Of a DNA stretch of 64,000 nucleotides, positions 8,832 to 17,582 are shown piece by piece. Source of the stretch: JAOPZW01 sp963851295 (GTDB lineage: Bacteria > Actinomycetota > Thermoleophilia > Solirubrobacterales > Solirubrobacteraceae); the NCBI GenBank assembly GCA_963851295.1, contig CAWKOS010000002.1, positions 62,001-126,000 on the forward strand, in the 5' to 3' direction. Each line of letters opens with the position of its first letter. The first letter of the stretch is position 1. A program made the translations under genes and the position numbers. The notes beneath the pieces are model-generated. The model was not told the DNA's origin. It saw only the letters and a list, made by a program, of their open reading frames with translations, and did no database searches.

Positions 8832-10574
8832 GTGAAGGCAGGGAGGGGACTTCTCGCGCTCCTGGCGGTCCAGGTCATGTGCGCGCTCGGCGCTCCGTCC
8901 GCACATGCGGGCAGCTACGCCGTGTACTCGTGCACGATCGACGGCGGCTCGTTCGGCAACAACGCCTGGGTCGTCGGCAACAACCCGGCGGGCAACGCCG
9001 CCTACGGCGCCGACCCGACGTGTGCGCAGTCCGGCGACCCGCTCGCCGTGTCGCTCGCGCCCAACACGGCCTACGGGGCCGGCACGTTCGCGGCCCTGTG
9101 GCTCTACGCGCCGGCCCAGACGACGATCACCGACTTCAAGGTCGTGCTGCGCCACCTCTGGTTCGCCCCGCCGCTGTCGGGCTATCCGACCGAGCGGACC
9201 TACACGCTGGCCAGCTTCGGCGACGTCTTCTACTCGGGGACCGGGCTCTTCCGCCAGGCCGACCAGGACGCGCTGTCGGCCGAGGGCCACTGGTACGGCT
9301 ATCGCGGCGCCCACCAGTCGGGCGCGGCCGACACCGGGGCGATCACGCTCACCCGCGCGTCCTCGCCGCGCGCGATGGCGGCGCCCGCGGCGCCCTACCT
9401 GACGATCTCCACGGGCTGCTACACGGACGACGGCTCCGCGTGCAGCCTCGGCACCGACGGCGCGGGCAACGTCGGCACCGCGCTCGTGCAGCTCTACGGC
9501 TCGCGCGTGACGATCACCGACGACACGCCGCCCGCGCTGGACGCGCTGGCCGCCGGCAAGGGGCTGCTCGCGCCCGGCACGCGCTCGGGCGACGAGCCGG
9601 TGACCTTCACCGCAACCGACAACGTCGGCATCCGCCGCGCCGAGCTCGTCGACGTCAGCGACGCGGCCGACCAGCGGGTGGTCGGGGCCGAGGACTACAA
9701 CGCCGTGCCCACCGACGCGAAGGCCCGCTGCGACTTCACGCGCCCGCGGCCGTGCCCGGACCTCAAGGACGAGACGATCGCCGCCTCGGCGCCGGTCGCC
9801 GGGCGACGCACGCTGATCGTCCGGGTCACCGACGCGGCGGGCAACCAGGCGGTCTCCTCGCCCTTCGTCGTCACCGCGCGCGGCGCGGTCAACGGCACCG
9901 GCGGGGGCGACGGCGCGCGCCTCGTCGCGGGCTTCCCCGGCCACACCTACCGCGGCCGCGGCAAGGCGCGCAAGCGCGTCGGCGTGCTGCGCCCGACCAA
10001 GACCGTCGGCTACGGGCACGCCGCGACGGTGCGCGGGATCCTGCGCAACGCCGCCGGCCAGCCGGTGGCGGGCGCCGAGCTGCGCCTGCTCGTGCGCAAC
10101 CTCAAGCTCGGCTCGCACTACTCCGACCGCGGCGCGGTGACCACCGGCGCCGACGGGCGCTTCAACTTCGGGATCACGCACGGGGCGTCGCGGCGGGTGC
10201 GGATCGCCTATCGCGGCCACGCCGGCGACGCCGGGCTGACCGCCAAGTCCGACGTGACCTTCAACACCAAGGCGCGGATCACGGCGCGCGCGCCGCACCG
10301 CGTCCGCGCGCACGGCGTGGCGCGCTTCCGCGGGCACCTCGTGGGGCGCCCGCTGCCGCCCCACGGCGTCACCCTCGAGCTGCAGGCCCACCAGCCCGGG
10401 CGCGGCTGGCGGACGGTGAAGACCACGCGCACGCGCAAGGGCGGCGCGTACTCGACGCTCTATCGCTTCAATTCGGCCGGGGGCCGGTTCACCTTCCGGA
10501 TGCGGTTGCGACCGAACGACAGCTATCCCTACGCACGCGGCACGAGCAGGCCGATGCGGGTGCGCGTTGGCTAG
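8832..10574 (+). CDS. Secreted Ig-like / carboxypeptidase-regulatory-like repeat protein, copy 1
   Basis: A 580-residue exported protein starting at GTG, with a signal peptide ending near SAHAG. The N-terminal half begins YAVYSC and has a few Cys residues. The middle contains an Ig-like stretch (VTFTATDNVGIRRAELVDV ... RVTDAAGNQ). The C-terminal half has carboxypeptidase-regulatory-type beta-sandwich repeats (GILRNAAGQPVAGAELRLL, VTTGADGRFNFGI) and ends with RMRLRPNDSYPYARGTS. It is followed by a paralogue whose TTG start overlaps its stop. Probably a surface or extracellular protein; the ligand is unknown. A TATCTA element lies about 10 bases before the start. Confidence 0.8.
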   Translation: MKAGRGLLALLAVQVMCALGAPSAHAGSYAVYSCTIDGGSFGNNAWVVGNNPAGNAAYGADPTCAQSGDPLAVSLAPNTAYGAGTFAALWLYAPAQTTITDFKVVLRHLWFAPPLSGYPTERTYTLASFGDVFYSGTGLFRQADQDALSAEGHWYGYRGAHQSGAADTGAITLTRASSPRAMAAPAAPYLTISTGCYTDDGSACSLGTDGAGNVGTALVQLYGSRVTITDDTPPALDALAAGKGLLAPGTRSGDEPVTFTATDNVGIRRAELVDVSDAADQRVVGAEDYNAVPTDAKARCDFTRPRPCPDLKDETIAASAPVAGRRTLIVRVTDAAGNQAVSSPFVVTARGAVNGTGGGDGARLVAGFPGHTYRGRGKARKRVGVLRPTKTVGYGHAATVRGILRNAAGQPVAGAELRLLVRNLKLGSHYSDRGAVTTGADGRFNFGITHGASRRVRIAYRGHAGDAGLTAKSDVTFNTKARITARAPHRVRAHGVARFRGHLVGRPLPPHGVTLELQAHQPGRGWRTVKTTRTRKGGAYSTLYRFNSAGGRFTFRMRLRPNDSYPYARGTSRPMRVRVG

Positions 10575-12266
10575 GCGCGCCGTCGTCGCGGCGGTCCTCG
10601 TCGCCTGCGCCGCGCTGGCGCCCGCGGCGGCGCATGCCGGGACCTACGACGTCTACTCCTGCAAGGTCGGCTCGGGCTTCTTCGGCAACAACGCGTGGCC
10701 CGCGAAGTCGTCGCCTCGGGCGGCGTCGCCGACGCGAGCTGCGCCTCGCCCGGCGACGTGCTCGCGGCGGCACTGCCGGTCAGCGGTTCCTTCGCCCAGG
10801 GGTCCTCCGCGCAGCTGCAGTTCGTCGCGCCGCCCAGCACGGTCATCAGCGACTACTCGGTGACCATGCGCCAGGTGTACAGCGCGGCCGGCAACGGCGC
10901 CGGGGCGAACACGCCGTTCGTGATGGCCACCTTCGGCTCGTACGCCTACGCCCTGGCCGGCGCCTACGACGCGGGCGTCGTCGCCTACGTCAACGCCGAC
11001 GGGCACTACTGGGGTGCCGCGAGCCCCATCGACAAGACCGTCACGCTCACGAAGGCCGACTCGCCGCACAGCTCGGGCGTCCAGGGCACGGCGACCTCGA
11101 TGGTGCTCTTTGCCGGCTGCTGGGGCAGCGCGCCGGCGGCGTGCACGACCGGCCCCAGCGACGTCGTCCAGACGCAGCTCGTCGGGTCGCGGATCACGAT
11201 CCAGGACGACGTGCCGCCGGTCATCGCCGACGTGAAGTCCGGCGCGGGCCTGATGGCCCCGGGGACGCGCTCGGGCTCCGAGCCGGTGACCTTCAGCGCC
11301 ACCGACAACTCGGGCATCCGCCGGGCCGAGATCGTCGACGTGACCGACGCCTCCAACCCGAGCGTCGTCGCCTCCGAGGACTACAACAGCGGGCCCAACA
11401 CCGACGCGGGCGCGCGCTGCGACTACACCCGCCCGCGCCCGTGCCCGGACCTCAAGGACGAGACGATCGCCGCGGCCACGCCGATCGCCGGGCACCGCAC
11501 GCTGCTGTTGCGCGTCACCGACGCCGGCGGCGAGACGACGCTCGGCGCGCCCTTCCGCATCTACGCGCGCGGTCCCCTGAACGGCGCCAACGGCGGCGAC
11601 GGCGCCCGCGTCGTCTCGGGCTTCCCCGCGAAGGTCTTCCGCGGCAAGGGCAAGCAGCGCCACGCGGTCTTCGTCCTGCGCCCGAGCCACACGGTGTCCT
11701 ACGGCAAGACCGCCAAGATCCGCGGCACCCTGAAGGGCGTCAACGGGCAGCCGATCGCGGGCGCCCAGCTGCGGATCCTCGTGCGCGAGAACCGCCTCGG
11801 GGCGCAGTACGTCGATCGCGGGTCGGTGACGACCGATGCCAACGGGCGCGTCGTCGTCGGGGTCCCCGCCGGCAGCTCGCGCCTCGTGCGCCTGGCCTAC
11901 CGGGCCTACCTCGGCGACGACGGCTTCACGGCGCGCACGACCGCGACCCTCAACGTGCGCGCGCGGATCGCCGCCCGCGGGCCCAAGCGCGTGCGCCGCC
12001 ACGGGATCGCGACCTTCCGCGGGCGCCTGGTCGGGCGCCCGTTCCCGCCGCGCGGCGTGACGCTCGACCTGCAGATCTTCCAGCCGCACGTCGGCTGGCG
12101 CGTGTTCGCCACGACGCGCACGCGCCGCAGCGGGAGCTTCACCGTCCGCTACCACTTCCAGCCCGCCAGCCGCGGGCGCTTCACCTTCCGCCTGCGCCTG
12201 CGCCCCAACGACGCCTATCCCTACTCGCGCGGCGTCAGCGGGCGGATGCGCGTACGAGTCGGGTAG
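10567..12266 (+). pseudogene. Secreted Ig-like repeat protein, copy 2, interrupted by a frameshift
   Basis: Paralogue of the preceding gene. The N-terminus (TTG at 10567, signal peptide ending AAAHAG, then TYDVYSCKVGSGFFGNNAW) aligns with copy 1 up to NNAW. The frame then shifts at about 10696-10699 and continues as REVVASGGVADASCASPGD to the end at 12266. Adding one G in the run after GCGTGG restores one reading frame of about 566 residues. The rest parallels copy 1 block by block, including RPCPDLKDETIAAATPIAG and RPNDAYPYSRGVSG. Either a recent pseudogene or a sequence error. Confidence 0.75.
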
Positions 12267-12297
12267 CGCGGCGCCGGTTCAGGCACACTAGGGGGCG

Positions 12298-13185
12298 ATG
12301 ATCCGACGTCTGCCCCACGTCGACCACGTCGGCATCGAGGAGCGGGCCGCGTGGCTTGGCAAGCGCTCGATCAAGACGAGCGCCAAGCTGCAGGGCATCC
12401 GCCTCGCGGTGTCGATGGTCGACCTCACCACGCTCGAGGGCCAGGACACGGCCGGCAAGGTCCGCCAGCTCGCGGCCAAGGCCGTGTGCCCGGCGCCCAC
12501 GATGCCCGAGATCCCCAGCGTCGCCGCGGTCTGCGTCTACCCGGCGCTGGTCCCGCCCGTCGCCGCCGCCCTGCGCGGGACGGGCGTGCACACCGCCGCG
12601 GTCTCGACCGGCTTCCCGGCCGGCCAGACCTCGCTGGCGATCAAGCTCCAGGAGACCGAGGAGGCGGTCGCCGCGGGCGCCGACGAGATCGACATGGTGA
12701 TCTCCCGCGAGGCGTTCCTGAGTGGCGACGACGCGCGCGTGATGGAGGAGATCGTGCGCGTCAAGGAGGCGTGTGGCGACGCGCACCTGAAGGTCATCAT
12801 CGAGACGGCCGAGCTGGGCTCCTACGACCACGTCCGCCACGCGTCGATGCTCGCCATGGAGGCCGGCGCGGACTTCATCAAGACCTCGACCGGCAAGGCC
12901 ACCAGCGGAGCGACGCCGGGCGTGACCCTCGTCATGCTCGAGGCCATCCGCGACTACGTCGAGCGCACCGGGCGGCCGGTGGGCATGAAGGCCGCGGGCG
13001 GCGTCTCGAACTCGAAGGCCGCGCTGCACCGCCTCGTGCTCGTCAAGGAGACGCTCGGCGACGACTGGCTGACGCCCGACCGCTTCCGGCTCGGCGCCTC
13101 CTCGCTGCTCAACGACCTGCTCATGCAGTACGCCAAGACCCAGGACGGTCGCTACGGCCGCTCCGAGGACTTCTCGAAGGAGTGA
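12298..13185 (+). CDS. deoC: Deoxyribose-phosphate aldolase
   Basis: A 295-residue class I aldolase that splits 2-deoxyribose-5-phosphate into glyceraldehyde-3-phosphate and acetaldehyde. The Schiff-base Lys is in DFIKTSTGK (about K195) and the second active-site Lys is in GMKAAGGVSN (about K231). The length is typical of the longer DeoC forms. It heads a tight operon with a dimeric alpha/beta-barrel protein and two aldehyde dehydrogenases, so the acetaldehyde product is probably oxidised directly by its neighbours. It fits the nucleoside salvage genes further downstream. Confidence 0.95.
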   Translation: MIRRLPHVDHVGIEERAAWLGKRSIKTSAKLQGIRLAVSMVDLTTLEGQDTAGKVRQLAAKAVCPAPTMPEIPSVAAVCVYPALVPPVAAALRGTGVHTAAVSTGFPAGQTSLAIKLQETEEAVAAGADEIDMVISREAFLSGDDARVMEEIVRVKEACGDAHLKVIIETAELGSYDHVRHASMLAMEAGADFIKTSTGKATSGATPGVTLVMLEAIRDYVERTGRPVGMKAAGGVSNSKAALHRLVLVKETLGDDWLTPDRFRLGASSLLNDLLMQYAKTQDGRYGRSEDFSKE

Positions 13186-13192
13186 GGGCGCG

Positions 13193-13486
13193 ATGACGAC
13201 CGTGCTCTGCCGCTTCCGGGTCGCCGACTACGACCATTGGCGTCGTGGCTACGACCACGCGGTGCAGGTGACCCCCGGCATCCGCACGGCCCGGGCCTGG
13301 CGAGGACAGGACGATCCGAGCCTGATCGTGGTCGAGGAGACCTTCGATACGCGCGAGACGGCGCAGGCGGCGTGGACGGCGCCCGAGGTCCAGGAGATGA
13401 TGGAGGCCGACGGGATCGACATGGCGTCGCTGTGGTTCGACTACTTCGACGAACTGGCCGCACCCGAGCTCCCGAAGGAGGCGTAG
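13193..13486 (+). CDS. Small dimeric alpha/beta-barrel (ABM-like) protein
   Basis: A 97-residue protein (TTVLCRFRVADYDHWRRGYD ... LIVVEETFDTRETAQA) with the beta-alpha-beta-beta pattern of ferredoxin-like antibiotic-biosynthesis-monooxygenase or stress-responsive barrel proteins. It lies 7 bases after deoC and 6 bases before the full-length aldehyde dehydrogenase, with a Shine-Dalgarno sequence at GGAG. Its position suggests a role with the aldehyde, but no catalytic residues are recognisable. Confidence 0.65.
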   Translation: MTTVLCRFRVADYDHWRRGYDHAVQVTPGIRTARAWRGQDDPSLIVVEETFDTRETAQAAWTAPEVQEMMEADGIDMASLWFDYFDELAAPELPKEA

Positions 13487-13492
13487 CCGACC

Positions 13493-14953
13493 GTGGCTGC
13501 CACCGACACCCCGCGCACGCGCATCACCTGGGACTACGCGCCCGCGCCCGAGTCCGCCGACCACGTCCGCCTGCGCGACAGCTACGGGCTGTTCATCGGC
13601 GGCGAGTTCGTCGACCCGCGCGACGGGCGCCGCGAGCCCTCGATCAACCCGGCCACCGAGGAGCCGGTGGCCGAGGTCGCCTTCGCCGGCGAAGCCGACG
13701 TCGCCGCCGCGGTCGAGGCCGCCCGGGCCGCGCAGCCGAAGTGGGCGCGGCTGCCCGCGCGCGAGCGCGCGAAGTACGTCTTCCGCATCGCGCGCCTGAT
13801 CCAGGAGCGCTCGCGCGAGCTGGCCGTGGTCGAGTCGCTCGACGGCGGCAAGCCGATCCGCGAGTCGCGCGACGTCGACATCCCGCTCGCCGCGGCGCAC
13901 TTCTTCCACTACGCCGGCTGGGCGGACAAACTCACCCACGGCGTCGCCGGGCGCAAGGCCAAGCCCTACGGCGTGGTCGGGCAGATCGTCCCCTGGAACT
14001 TCCCGCTGCTGATGGCGGCCTGGAAGCTCGCGCCGGCGCTCGCGTGCGGCAACGCGGCGGTGCTCAAGCCGGCCGAGACGACGCCGATGAGCGCGCTGCT
14101 GCTGGCCGAGATCTGCCAGGAGGCCGAGCTCCCCGAGGGCGTGGTCAACATCGTCACCGGCGACGGTGCTGCCGGCGCCGCGCTCGTGCGCTCCGACGTC
14201 GACAAGGTCGCCTTCACGGGCTCGACCGCCGTCGGCAAGGACATCCAGGCGGCGCTGGCGGGCCGCGGGGTCGGCCTCACGCTCGAGCTCGGCGGCAAGT
14301 CGGCCAACATCGTCTTCGAGGACGCCGCGATCGACCAGGCGGTCGAGGGCATCGTCCAGGGGATCTTCTTCAACCAGGGCCACGTGTGCTGCGCCGGGTC
14401 GCGGCTGCTCATCCAGGAGTCGGTGGCCGAGGAGGTCACCGCGAAGCTGTGGCAGCGGATGGGGCTGCTGCGGGTCGGCGATCCGCTGGACAAGAACACC
14501 GACGTGGGCGCCATCAACTCGGCCGAGCAGCTGCAGCGGATCGAGGCGCTCGTCGCCGCGGGCGAGGAGGAGGGCGCCGTGCGGCGCACCATCGCCTGCG
14601 ACCTGCCCGAGCGCGGCTGGTGGTTCGCCCCGACGATCTTCACCGACGTCGCGCCCGCGCACCGGATCGCCGTCGAGGAGATCTTCGGCCCGGTCATCTC
14701 GGTGCTGACCTTCCGCACCCAGGCCGAGGCGATCGAGAAGGCCAACAACTCGGCCTACGGCCTCGCCGCCGGGATCTGGACCGACAAGGGCTCGAAGGCC
14801 TTCGAGGTCGCCGCCGCCCTGAAGGCCGGCGTCATCTGGCAGAACACCTACAACAAGTTCGATCCCACGGCGGCCTTCGGCGGCTACAAGGAGTCGGGCT
14901 TCGGGCGCGAGGGCGGCGCCGCCGGCCTGCGTCCCTACCTGCGCGTGTCATGA
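13493..14953 (+). CDS. Aldehyde dehydrogenase (NAD+), full length
   Basis: A 486-residue ALDH. It shows the cofactor region IVPWNFPLLMAAWKLAPAL, the catalytic Glu in LELGGKSANIVFED, the catalytic Cys in NQGHVCCAGSR (about C299) and the EIFGPVISV motif. The GTG start follows AAGGAGG by about 12 bases. In this operon the likely substrate is acetaldehyde released by DeoC, giving acetate. Its stop overlaps the ATG of the truncated ALDH by 4 bases (ATGA), implying translational coupling and perhaps a mixed complex. Confidence 0.92.
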   Translation: MAATDTPRTRITWDYAPAPESADHVRLRDSYGLFIGGEFVDPRDGRREPSINPATEEPVAEVAFAGEADVAAAVEAARAAQPKWARLPARERAKYVFRIARLIQERSRELAVVESLDGGKPIRESRDVDIPLAAAHFFHYAGWADKLTHGVAGRKAKPYGVVGQIVPWNFPLLMAAWKLAPALACGNAAVLKPAETTPMSALLLAEICQEAELPEGVVNIVTGDGAAGAALVRSDVDKVAFTGSTAVGKDIQAALAGRGVGLTLELGGKSANIVFEDAAIDQAVEGIVQGIFFNQGHVCCAGSRLLIQESVAEEVTAKLWQRMGLLRVGDPLDKNTDVGAINSAEQLQRIEALVAAGEEEGAVRRTIACDLPERGWWFAPTIFTDVAPAHRIAVEEIFGPVISVLTFRTQAEAIEKANNSAYGLAAGIWTDKGSKAFEVAAALKAGVIWQNTYNKFDPTAAFGGYKESGFGREGGAAGLRPYLRVS

Positions 14954-15777
14954 CCCGGCTGAACGTCCGCAAGACCTACAAGCTCTACGTGGGAGGCGCG
15001 TTCGTGCGCTCGGAGTCCGGCCGCTACGACCGCGCCCTGGGCGCCGACGACGAGCACGTCGCCAACGTCCCGCGCGCCTCGCGCAAGGACGTCCGCGACG
15101 CGATGTCGGCCGCCCGCAAGGCCGCCGGCCCGTGGGCGGCGCGGACTGCGTACAACCGCGGCCAGATCCTCTACCGCGCCGCCGAGGCGCTCGAGTCGCG
15201 CGGCGACGAGCTCGCCGAGGCCGACGAGCTCGCCGCGGCGGTCGACGTGCTCGTCCACTACGCGGGCTGGACGGACAAGCTGCCCGCCGTCCTGGGCGGC
15301 GTCAACCCCGTAGCGATGCCGTACCTGTCGTTCTCGCTGCCCGAGCCGACGGGCGTCGTCGGCGTCGTCGCGCCCGACGAGCCGCCGCTGCTCGGCCTCG
15401 TGGCCGAGATCGCCCCGGCGCTGGCCGCCGGCAACACGGTGGTGGCGGTGATCTCCGAGCGCTGGCCGCTGCCGGCGCTCGACCTCGCCGAGGTCCTCGG
15501 CGTCTCGGACCTGCCCGGGGGCGTCGTGAACCTCTTGAGCGGCCGGCGCTCCGAGCTGGCCCCCGCGCTGGGCGCCCACCGCGACCTCAACGCGATCGTC
15601 GACGCCGCGGGCGACGACGAGCTCGTCGCCGAGCTCGACCGGCTCGCCGCGGAGACCGTCAAGCGCACGCGCCACGGCGCGCCCGCGACGTCCTACGAGG
15701 CGGCCACCGACGACGCCCTCGCGCGGCTGGAGGCCGTCACCGAGCTGAAGACCGCCTGGCACCCGGTGGGGGCGTAG
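14950..15777 (+). CDS. Truncated aldehyde dehydrogenase-family protein, no catalytic Cys
   Basis: A 275-residue ALDH relative. The N-terminal oligomerisation strand (YKLYVGGAFVRSESGR) and a cofactor-domain-like part (EPTGVVGVVAPDEPPLLGLVAEIAPALAAGNTVV) can be aligned to the upstream ALDH. The catalytic domain with its Cys loop is absent and the sequence ends in a helical tail. The VHYAGWTDKLP segment mirrors FHYAGWADKLT in the neighbour. It may be a structural or regulatory partner of the full-length enzyme. Its tight coupling and intact frame argue against simple decay. Confidence 0.75.
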   Translation: MTRLNVRKTYKLYVGGAFVRSESGRYDRALGADDEHVANVPRASRKDVRDAMSAARKAAGPWAARTAYNRGQILYRAAEALESRGDELAEADELAAAVDVLVHYAGWTDKLPAVLGGVNPVAMPYLSFSLPEPTGVVGVVAPDEPPLLGLVAEIAPALAAGNTVVAVISERWPLPALDLAEVLGVSDLPGGVVNLLSGRRSELAPALGAHRDLNAIVDAAGDDELVAELDRLAAETVKRTRHGAPATSYEAATDDALARLEAVTELKTAWHPVGA

Positions 15778-15795
15778 GGGGCGAATCTCAGGCGG

Positions 15796-15835
15796 TTGAA
15801 CCCTTGTGGGGGTTATGGGCCCCACAAGCGTTCAA
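15796..15835. repeat. 16-bp inverted repeat enclosing a start codon
   Basis: Arms TTGAACCCTTGTGGGG (15796-15811) and CCCCACAAGCGTTCAA (15820-15835) match in 15 of 16 positions with an 8-base loop. The loop contains the ATG at 15815 of the DUF559-type gene. It is 19 bases after the truncated ALDH stop. It could be a terminator, an operator, or an RNA hairpin controlling translation. No T-run follows. Confidence 0.7.
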
Positions 15836-16738
15836 TCGGTGTCGGCCGCGGTCTGGACGCTCGCCGCGCGGCAGCACGGCGCGATCGCCCGGCGGCAGTT
15901 GCTCGCGCTCGGGTGCAGCAGCGACTGGATCGCCCACCGCATCGCGAAAGGGCGCCTGCATCGACGAAGGCGCGGCGTCTACGCGGTCGGGCGGCCGGAG
16001 CTCACGCGCGAGGGGGAGTGGATGGCGGCGGTACTCGCGTGCGGCCCCGAGGCGGTGCTCAGCCACGTGAGCGCGGGCGCCCTGTGGGGCGTCGTGGAGG
16101 AGGATTCGCGCTTCGTCCATGTCTCGGTGCCCGTTCGCGTGAGACGCAGGCACCCAGGCGTCGTCCTGCACCGCCGGACCGCGATCGACGGGAGCGAGGT
16201 CGAGCAGCGGCGAGGGATCCCCGTGACGTCGGTGACGGCGACCATGATCGACCTCGCCGCGACGGTGCCGAGGGACCGGCTCGAACGTGCGATCAACGAA
16301 GCCGACAAGCTCGACCTCACCGATCCGGAGCGATTGCGCACCGCCCTCGAGGACCGACCGCCGCGGCCTGGGCTCGGTGTGCTGCGGACCACCCTGGACC
16401 GGCGGACCTTCTCGCTGACCGATTCGGAGCTCGAGCGGCGCTTCCTGCCGCTCGCCCACCGCGCGGGTCTCCCGCCTCCGGCACCTCGCGGCAACAAGGT
16501 CAACGGCTACCACGTCGACTTCTTCTGGCCCCAGCTGGGGCTCGTCGTCGAAACGGATGGCCTCCGCTATCACCGCACCCCTGCGCAGCAGGCCCGCGAT
16601 CGGGTTCGCGACCAGGCCCACGCCGCCGCCGGCCTGACGCCGCTTCGGTTCACCCGCGCCCAGGTCCGCTTCGAGCCCGCCTACGTCGAGGCGACGCTCA
16701 AGGCGGTCGTGGGCCGCCTCCGCACCGCCCCTCGATGA
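15815..16738 (+). CDS. DUF559-type protein with AbiEi-like N-terminal domain
   Basis: A 307-residue protein. The N-terminus (LAARQHGAIARRQLLALG ... RGVYAVGRPE) resembles the winged-helix antitoxin AbiEi domain. The C-terminus (HVDFFWPQLGLVVETDGLRYH ... RDRVRDQAHAAAGLTPLRFT) has the D-x-x-W and E-T-D motifs of the DUF559/Vsr-like endonuclease fold. Such proteins are frequent orphans in actinobacteria and their target is unknown. The ATG at 15815 lies in a hairpin loop. An alternative GTG start at 15839 is just past the hairpin. No toxin partner is adjacent. Confidence 0.7.
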   Translation: MGPTSVQSVSAAVWTLAARQHGAIARRQLLALGCSSDWIAHRIAKGRLHRRRRGVYAVGRPELTREGEWMAAVLACGPEAVLSHVSAGALWGVVEEDSRFVHVSVPVRVRRRHPGVVLHRRTAIDGSEVEQRRGIPVTSVTATMIDLAATVPRDRLERAINEADKLDLTDPERLRTALEDRPPRPGLGVLRTTLDRRTFSLTDSELERRFLPLAHRAGLPPPAPRGNKVNGYHVDFFWPQLGLVVETDGLRYHRTPAQQARDRVRDQAHAAAGLTPLRFTRAQVRFEPAYVEATLKAVVGRLRTAPR

Positions 16739-16751
16739 TGCCGTTCGCGCC

Positions 16752-17582
16752 CTACTCGGCGTGCGCGGCGAGGAACGACGAGAGCGCGGAGACATAGGCG
16801 GGGCGCGCCGCGCGGTCGTCGTGGATCGCGTGGGGCGCACCGGGCACACGGACGACGGTGACGTCGGGGTGCGACGACGCGAGGCGCTCCTCGTGGCGCA
16901 CGGGGAACGCCGAGAGAGCGTCCTCGGCGGCCAGCAGGACCACCGGGACGTCGACCGGCGACTCCGTGTCGGTGTCCGCGAGGGTCGAGCGGTCGACCGC
17001 GCCCTCGAGCACGCCCGGGTCCATCGCCAGCAGCGCCTGCGCGCGCGAGAGCGGGGCGTCGTCGGCCATCGCCTCCCCGGCGGTCCGGGACGGATCCGGG
17101 CCCCATGGCGCCGCGGCCAGCTGCGCCGCGGCCGCCTCGGCGCTCACGCCGTCCGCGTGCCAGCCGGCGACCGTCTCCAGGATCGTCGAGAAGATGGGCA
17201 CCGCCCGGTTGAGCTCGTGCTCGGCGGGCTCGCCCATGTAGAGCGGCGGGTCCTCGAGGAAGGCGGCGAGCACCAGCTCGGGGTGGCGCTGGGCCACCGT
17301 CCACGCGACGACCGCGCCGAGCGAGTGGCCGACGAGCACCGCCGGCCGGCCGACGACCGAGAGCAGGGTCTCGAGGACGTCGCCGGCGTAGTGGTCGACG
17401 TCGTAGGTGCCGGGCGCGCGCGACGACGCCCCGTGGCCGCGCAGGTCGACCCGCACCACGCGCCGTCCCTCGATGATCTCGGCCGGCAGCCACGCCCACG
17501 TCGCGAGGCTCCCCGACGCGCCGTGCAGGAACACGACGGCGGGCCCATCGTCGGGCCCCGACACCGAGGCGTGGAGCCTCAC
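16752..17582 (-). CDS. Alpha/beta hydrolase
   Basis: A 276-residue alpha/beta hydrolase with the oxyanion region FLHGASGS, the nucleophile elbow GHSLGA (Ser), an acidic residue in LLAAEDAL and the catalytic His in PGAPHAIHDD. The start is GTG, overlapping the TGA of the upstream gene by 4 bases (GTGA), so it is the last gene of the nucleoside transporter operon. The substrate is not evident; an esterase or ester-type detoxifying role is possible. Confidence 0.85.
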   Translation of the reverse strand: MRLHASVSGPDDGPAVVFLHGASGSLATWAWLPAEIIEGRRVVRVDLRGHGASSRAPGTYDVDHYAGDVLETLLSVVGRPAVLVGHSLGAVVAWTVAQRHPELVLAAFLEDPPLYMGEPAEHELNRAVPIFSTILETVAGWHADGVSAEAAAAQLAAAPWGPDPSRTAGEAMADDAPLSRAQALLAMDPGVLEGAVDRSTLADTDTESPVDVPVVLLAAEDALSAFPVRHEERLASSHPDVTVVRVPGAPHAIHDDRAARPAYVSALSSFLAAHAE

